Below, piece by piece: positions 58,622 to 64,000 of a DNA stretch of 64,000 nucleotides (positions are counted from its first letter, which is position 1; every line of letters begins with the position of its first letter). Source of the stretch: Plotosus lineatus. Taxonomy: Eukaryota > Chordata > Actinopteri > Siluriformes > Plotosidae. The stretch covers positions 5,954,501 to 6,018,500 of the forward strand of contig CM045751.1 in assembly GCA_024760905.1 (NCBI GenBank), read 5' to 3'. The notes under the pieces were generated by a model. It was not told the DNA's origin and did no database searches. It saw only the letters and a program-made list of their open reading frames with translations. Both the position numbers and the translations under genes were made by a program.

Positions 58622-60479
58622 TCATCCCAAGGTGGAGTTCCCTGGTGGTCCGGGAGGTCCACGTGGACCAGGTGGGCCTACAGGTCCAGGCTTTCCTCTA
58701 GGCCCTGGAATCCCATGTATACCAGGAAGCCCTGCTGGACCCTGGATTCCTGGTGGTCCTATTGGACCTTGCATTCCATCTTTGCCTGCAAATCCCATGT
58801 CACCCTTCTGTCCCTTTGCACCTTGAGGTCCTGGTTGTCCTAAAGATCCTTTGGCCCCTTTTAGCCCTTGGTTTCCTTTCACTCCAGAAGGTCCAGGTTC
58901 TCCTTGAGCTCCTTTAGGTCCCATAAACCCCTTCATTCCTGCAGGACCAACGAAACCTGATTGTCCCTTGTCTCCCTTGATCCCTGTTGATCCTTTGGAA
59001 CCTTTTATTCCTATTTCTCCCCGGTTCCCCTTTGGACCTGGCGGACCAGGAGCACCTGTAAAATGAGACTAAATTAAATCACTTTAAATTTCTCCATACC
59101 ACCTGCTATGCTATATAGCATTAATAATAAATGTTACCTTTCACGATGGTGAAGTTCTGGATCAGCTGAGCATGCCTGGTGTCCACCAGCTTCATCTCTT
59201 CCATAACCATGGAGATGTTCCTCATATCCACATCAAGACGTAAATTAATCATCATGTATTGTGATCTCAAGGAATCAGCAAGGTTTAGCAGAAGTAAAAC
59301 GGTATTGTTTAAATTCTGCAAGTCCTCTGTGTGGCTGCCCAACTTTGTCTCGCAAGATGAGCTCTCCATGTGGATGTATTTGTACATACTCTGAACATGA
59401 CTGACTGTTGCGTTAATACTTGAGGCAATGGTCTCAATCTCCATTTCAATGGATTTCATTCTTGTGTCCAGTGTCATAAACCGTTCTGCGGTCCTATTTT
59501 CATAGTACTTGGCATGATACTGATGGTCATGCATGTTCTCCTCATGCTCGTCAATGTAAGAAGATATGTTATCCAGCTGTACCTGCAGGTTCATGACCTG
59601 TAACGTGAACTCATGCACCATATCTGAGCTCACGCTGATTCTCTGATACATGGCAGAGATACCACTCTGGATAGCTCGCATCGTTTGGACACTGGTGCTC
59701 GAATTGGACTTTAGTGCATTCAGAGTTCTGCTGTAGTTCTGCCAGTCTTTGGTCATTTTCTGTAACACCAATTCCTCTTCTCTTGCCTTCCTCTGAAGAG
59801 CATCAATCCACAAGGCACTAAGTGTAACAGTACTGTTGACTTGTTGCACAGTAGCCTTCAAATCATACTGGTCTTGGACCAATGTTTTCATGCCCTGATC
59901 AGTTTCATTGATGACAGCCTGCCATCCATTTACCTGATTCAGGTACTGCTCAAGTGATTGATTTACTCGTTTAATTGTAATCCCATAAGTCTGGACATCT
60001 CTCATTATCCTGTTATTGGATTGTGTTACAGTGTTTTGGGACTGAGTGGTCTGGTCCAGGAGCTGCTCTTGATTCAGAACCATCTTTTGGAGATCTTCAA
60101 ATTCCTTCTTGAGTCTGGTTATTTCTTCTTGGAACTTAACTGCATTGTAACATTCTGTACAGTTCACAGTGTTAAGATCTGCAAATAAATAAATACGCTG
60201 AAAGATTTGAATGGTGACATCATAGGGAAAAAGCATGATCCAATTGGAAGAACTTTGTACAAATTTGGGGTGGTGCTCTTAAGAGGACAAGTTAAAAAAA
60301 AAAATCCCAAAACCACACCAACGTCATCAATAAACAGTCCTCCCACCCCTGACCTCACCAATACAACAGAATTACAATATTTAACCTTTTAATCTTACCT
60401 TGGCTGCTCCCCTGGCCACTGGTCAGCTTTTTATGATAAAATGATTCCTCTTCACATAAGTTATCAACCTTCCTAAAAA
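58622..60479 (-). CDS. scara3: scara3, scavenger receptor class A member 3 (last three coding exons)
   Basis: Coding exons are 60399-60479, 59138-60178 and 58622-59055, with GT-AG junctions and phase agreement. The first encodes [18 protein letters not shown], the segment just outside the membrane helix. The 1041-bp exon begins [19 protein letters not shown] and is a coiled-coil stalk rich in N-glycosylation sites, with family hallmarks [38 protein letters not shown] and [16 protein letters not shown]. The last exon supplies about 46 Gly-X-Y triplets and ends GPPGNSTLG plus TGA. There is no SRCR or lectin domain, which separates it from SCARA5 and COLEC12. SCARA3 (CSR1) is a type II membrane protein linked to scavenging oxidised molecules. 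The cytoplasmic and membrane exons are not found up to base 64000. Confidence 0.94.
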
Positions 60480-60755
60480 CTGATGACATAAAGCAATTGG
60501 ATTAATTTCAGATTTCATTAATTAATGAAACGTTTCAGAACCCTGGCACAGAAAGAGAAAGGCCATACATTCATCCGTCCATCCATTACCTGTAACCTGT
60601 ACCTATCCATGAGGGTTTTGTGGAAGCTGGAGCCAATCCCAGCTGTTTTAGAGCGAGGGGTGGTATATACCACAAAACATCAACCGTCTATGTCGGGGCT
60701 AAGGCTAAACATTTAAAATTGAACTGTGACCATTGTATAATTTCTCATGAGAATA

Positions 60756-61244
60756 CAGTGATCCCTCGCTACTTCGCGCTTCAGTGCATCGCGGGTTTTT
60801 CAAAAATATTCATTGAAAAATTAAAAAAAATAAGGAAATTAAGGAAAAATATGGGGAAAGTTAAGAAAAATGCCACAAAACAAGGCTAATTATGCAACAA
60901 AAAATCCGCAAACAAACAAAAACAAAACAGAAAAACCAACCCAAAACCCCCCAACAGAACTACTTACATTTTTCTGTGAGGTGCGCATCTGAGTGTGTGT
61001 GTGCGCATCTGTATGTGTGTGTATTTATATTTTATTTGCATCTTATGCATTACTTTTGAATGTTTAATTGTTATTGTAAGCATTTATAGCGTTGAATGTG
61101 TATTTATTGATATTATATACATATACGTATACGTCAGTCTGGGGGGGCCAATCCTACTTGGTGGAAATCGGCAGTCGCGCGCGCGGGGGGGGGGGGGGGG
61201 GGTCGTCTCGGGCCCCATTCACCGCGGATAGTGAGGGATTCCTG
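60756..61244. mobile_element. Tigger/pogo-like MITE in scara3 intron
   Basis: Ends CAGTGATCCCTCGCTACTTC and AGTGAGGGATTCCTG. A G-run at 61185-61202 lies near the right end. Confidence 0.78.
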
Positions 61245-61378
61245 GATTAGCTTTCTGACATTACTTTTAAGGTTTTTCCAAGAAACAAACTCTGAGACTA
61301 AACTAGAGCATTGCAATAAAACTGTGGCATAATATGTAGTTGCAACTCCTCATGTACCTACATTGTTGTCTAATTTCT

Positions 61379-61379
<1 letters not shown>

Positions 61380-61411
<32 letters not shown>
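61380..61411. repeat. (CA)n microsatellite
   Basis: About 16 CA units between two MITEs of one family. Confidence 0.95.
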
Positions 61412-61416
<5 letters not shown>

Positions 61417-61451
61417 AATTCACACTCACATTCGATCATTGGGGGGTAATA

Positions 61452-61822
61452 CAGGGATCCCTCGCTACTTCGCACTTCAATTCATGCGGCTTCAGTGCAT
61501 CACGGTTTTTTTTTAAAATAAATAAATATTTATCAAATAAAAAAATATATCAGCACGCATGTATGTATGTGTGTCGTCTTCTTCTCATGCAATACCATCT
61601 GTATGTGTGTGTATTTATATTTTATTTACATCTTGTGTTATTTTTTGAATGTTTAATTGTTATTATAAGCATTTATAGCATTGAATATGTATTTATTTAT
61701 ATTATATTTATGTACGTATACGGCAGTCAGGGGGTTGGGATGGGGGTGATCCGACTCCGCGAATTTCGATGGCTGCTTGGGGATCTTGGTCCCAATTAAC
61801 AGCGGAAAGTGAGGGATCCCTG
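61452..61822. mobile_element. Tigger/pogo-like MITE, cleanest copy
   Basis: The ends CAGGGATCCCTCGCTACTTC and AAAGTGAGGGATCCCTG are the best-preserved TIR pair of this family here. It lies 207 bp from the previous copy in the same orientation. Confidence 0.82.
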
Positions 61823-61839
61823 TCTTGAAATACATTTGG

Positions 61840-61980
61840 ATCTTGGAAGGAACCTGGACGAAACCCACATAAGCATGAGGAGAACATGAAAACCCTGCAC
61901 AGGAACACCCTCACTGGACACGAAACTCAAACCCAAGACCTCCTTTCTGTAGCAGAAGGGCTAACCGCTATGCTACCCAC
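61840..61980 (-). mobile_element. V-SINE-like fragment, inverted
   Basis: GGAAGGAACCTGGACGAAAC to GGGCTAACCGCTATGCTACC. Confidence 0.7.
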
Positions 61981-61984
61981 AATT

Positions 61985-62870
61985 CCAAAACATCCACCCC
62001 ACTCCCCAGCCCGAGACATTGAGCATAATTCAAATTTTATTAGTTTTGAACTTGTTGATTTATTTTATGAAATATTGATTTTGAAGACAGTTGGAAGCTC
62101 GCTGTTTTTATACCCACATTACTGGCCTGTGGAACTGAGGAATATGAAACAGATGTGTCCAAATGTTTTTGTCCTTTTACGATCTTGTTTTTCATTAGGC
62201 AGAAACAGCAAATCACACGACTGGAATCTGATTATTCCAATTTTTTTTTTTTTTTTTCATTTCCAGTTCACTAGGCCATGGATTTGTAGATCAATATTGC
62301 ATCCTGCCAGTAAGAAGTCAGCACCACCACAGAGACTTGAGTAGGGTTTGGATCTGGTTATAGTCCCTGTGTTATCTGAAAATCTATGTCAAGTATGGGT
62401 TTACTGCTGTGCAATCCTCTAATTACCCTGAAATCTGAGAAACATTTGGAGAGAAACAGCTGTCGACCCCACTGTAGCTGACAGGTATGATGGACTGCTC
62501 GTATCACTCAATAATTATATGAGAATCCACTGTTCTTCAGTCGGACCCCCTAGGTTTCAGCTCTTTGTGCGTAACATGATGTGAGAGCGAGCATGCTGAA
62601 AGCAGAAAGCTTTGGTGAACTGGTTGGTGATATGATACTTGGAGCTGTAGTTTTAAAGAAAACATATGGAAATAAACTTTATCAGGATACACAATTTCAT
62701 GGTATCCATAGTGGACGGTGTGATGGCTTGTCATAAAAACGTTGAATGACGTCCAAACGTAGGCCAGTGAGTTTTACTCATCGATTAATGATTTCTACTG
62801 AGAGACATGTGGCTTTTTGATTACGAAAACAATTGCACTATAACCATGACATCTGTCCTGCAGATCCATG
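61985..62870. other. scara3 intron/upstream, nothing recognised
   Basis: No repeat ends. No minus-strand frame that resembles the missing scara3 membrane exon. Confidence 0.4.
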
Positions 62871-62879
62871 GTCCATGTA

Positions 62880-63060
62880 GGTCCATTGACCACAATTCCT
62901 GTCTGTGTGGAGTTTTGCATGTTCTTCCCATGTCCATGTCAGCTTCCTCTGGGTTATCTGGTTTCGTCCCACTTCCAGAAACATGCTGGTAGGTGGTTAG
63001 GCGATGCTAAATTCTTTCTAGGTGTGAAGGAGTGTTATTGCAATGCTGTGAGATGAACTG
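62880..63060 (+). mobile_element. V-SINE-like fragment
   Basis: GTGTGGAGTTTTGCATGTTC, CAGCTTCCTCTGGGTTATCT, head and tail missing. Confidence 0.65.
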
Positions 63061-63218
63061 GACTGGTTTGGCTTTCCACGTTATGTCCAATGTTCCCAGG
63101 TTAGGCTTCAACACGCTTACTATAGTGTCACATTTACTGGACACAAAAGCAATCAGTCAGATATTGAACACAATTGTGAGGCGCTCCACCAAATGTAGGC
63201 GCTTGACGCAAGTGATGT

Positions 63219-63376
63219 ATGGTGCTTGTGAGACAAAGCGCGGCTGATCCGAACTTCCGATTTTTCAAGTGAGCAAGTGAAGGTTGAGTACTAAACAAGT
63301 ATTCAAAGCGCACTTGCTCACTTGAAAGATCAGCCGTCCAGATAAGCCACGCTTTGTCTCACAAGCAGAAAAAGTC
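63219..63376. repeat. Imperfect ~55-bp-arm inverted repeat
   Basis: The left arm begins GGTGCTTGTGAGACAAAGCG and the right arm ends CGCTTTGTCTCACAAGCA. The inner arms CAAGTGAGCAAG and CTTGCTCACTTG are exact. The spacer carries GAGTACTAAACAAGTATTC. It is related to the interior of the 29.0 kb MITE. Confidence 0.8.
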
Positions 63377-63459
63377 ACTTGCGAAAAGCGCCGACATTCG
63401 GTGAAGGGCCTCACAATTGGTGTTTGGAAAATGTTCTCATGTCTGATCTCACTTGCTTA

Positions 63460-63835
63460 ATCCAGGGAGGTTGGAGCCTATCTGAGCCACCACTGGGTGA
63501 AGGTAACAGCTGGCTAAGCCATAAATATATGCCCATCTCAGATGTCTCTCGGCGAGGGCGGAGTACATCCTGATCAGCTCGCCAGGCCATCAGAGGGCCA
63601 ACGCACATACATTCATTCAGACTCACATGTAAGGGCAACATGGTTAGTTGCCAGTTAGTCTACTGTGCATGTTTTTGAACTGCAAGAGGAATCCGGAGTA
63701 TCCGGAGGAAATTTATGCAAGCAGAGGAGAACATGTAACTTCTACACAGAGATGCCCGAGCCTGGGAATCGAACCCAGGGTCTTCTTGCTGTTAGGAGGA
63801 TGTGCTACCCACTCCGCTATCATGTTGCTGCTTGA
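63460..63835 (-). mobile_element. V-SINE-like repeat, inverted
   Basis: TTAATCCAGGGAGGTTGGAG, GGAATCGAACCCAGGGTCTT, ending CCACTCCGCTATCATGTTGC. Confidence 0.78.
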
Positions 63836-63844
63836 ATGCATTAT

Positions 63845-64000
63845 AACTCATAAGATAGTTGTTAGCACATCCACCTGACAGCAAGAAGGTCTTGGCTTTG
63901 AGTCCGGAGCTTGGCATGGGAGTTTCTCTATGGAGTTTGAACATTCTCCTTGTTCCTGTGTGGGTTTCCTCCAGGTACTCCAGTTTCCCGTAGACAGTGA
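63845..64000 (+). mobile_element. V-SINE-like repeat, cut by window edge
   Basis: GTTAGCACATCCACCTGACA, CAAGAAGGTCTTGGCTTTGA, GTGTGGGTTTCCTCCAGGTA; continues past base 64000. Confidence 0.82.

Noticed and set aside
58632..58826. Plus-strand collagen-like frame of 64 residues opposite scara3.
   Set aside because: A mirror of the minus-strand Gly-X-Y repeats; the minus frame has splice sites, stop and family match.
60500..64000. Search for the scara3 cytoplasmic and transmembrane exons.
   Set aside because: No minus-strand segment with a splice-bounded hydrophobic helix of the expected type was found; they probably lie beyond the window.

Overview
This window is nuclear DNA of a vertebrate, almost certainly a teleost fish. 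It has spliced genes with GT-AG introns, a high density of tRNA-derived SINEs whose 3' tail (GATTAAGCGGTTACAGAAAATGAATGA type) is typical of fish V-SINE-like repeats, hAT, mariner-like and Tigger-like MITEs, decayed LINE reverse transcriptases, and long CA/TA microsatellites. Genes were rebuilt exon by exon from splice sites, codon phase and remembered protein families. No search was run.

Layout. (1) 1-6.65 kb, minus strand: esco2, 5' UTR exon through the first 495 codons; most of the acetyltransferase core lies beyond the left edge. (2) 7.57-12.32 kb, plus strand: a complete nine-exon ccdc25 of 207 codons, head-to-head with esco2 across a compact promoter gap. (3) 12.7-31.15 kb: a hAT element followed by a segmental duplication (13.4-20.8 kb and 22.3-31.1 kb). 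Each copy carries a three-exon plus-strand gene of a small protein family that I do not recognise with certainty. Both copies have an ISRE-like GAAAGTGAAA box and two CCAAT boxes just upstream of the start codon, which suggests interferon-responsive genes. Copy 2 encodes a C-terminal membrane anchor; in copy 1 a net one-base shift removes it. (4) 31-57.5 kb: intergenic, mostly SINE, LINE, MITE and microsatellite sequence, with no exon I can support. (5) 58.6-60.5 kb, minus strand: the last three coding exons of scara3 (coiled-coil stalk plus collagen tail); the membrane-anchor exons lie to the right of the window or were not recognised.

The order and orientation scara3, ccdc25, esco2 (read from right to left) match what I remember of human 8p21, so the core is ancient conserved synteny. 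The duplicated, possibly immune-related gene pair sits between ccdc25 and scara3. The duplicated region is the most interesting part. It shows nested transposon insertions with matching empty sites in the other copy, a 423-bp block with no differences that suggests gene conversion, and an excess of amino-acid-changing differences in exon 1.
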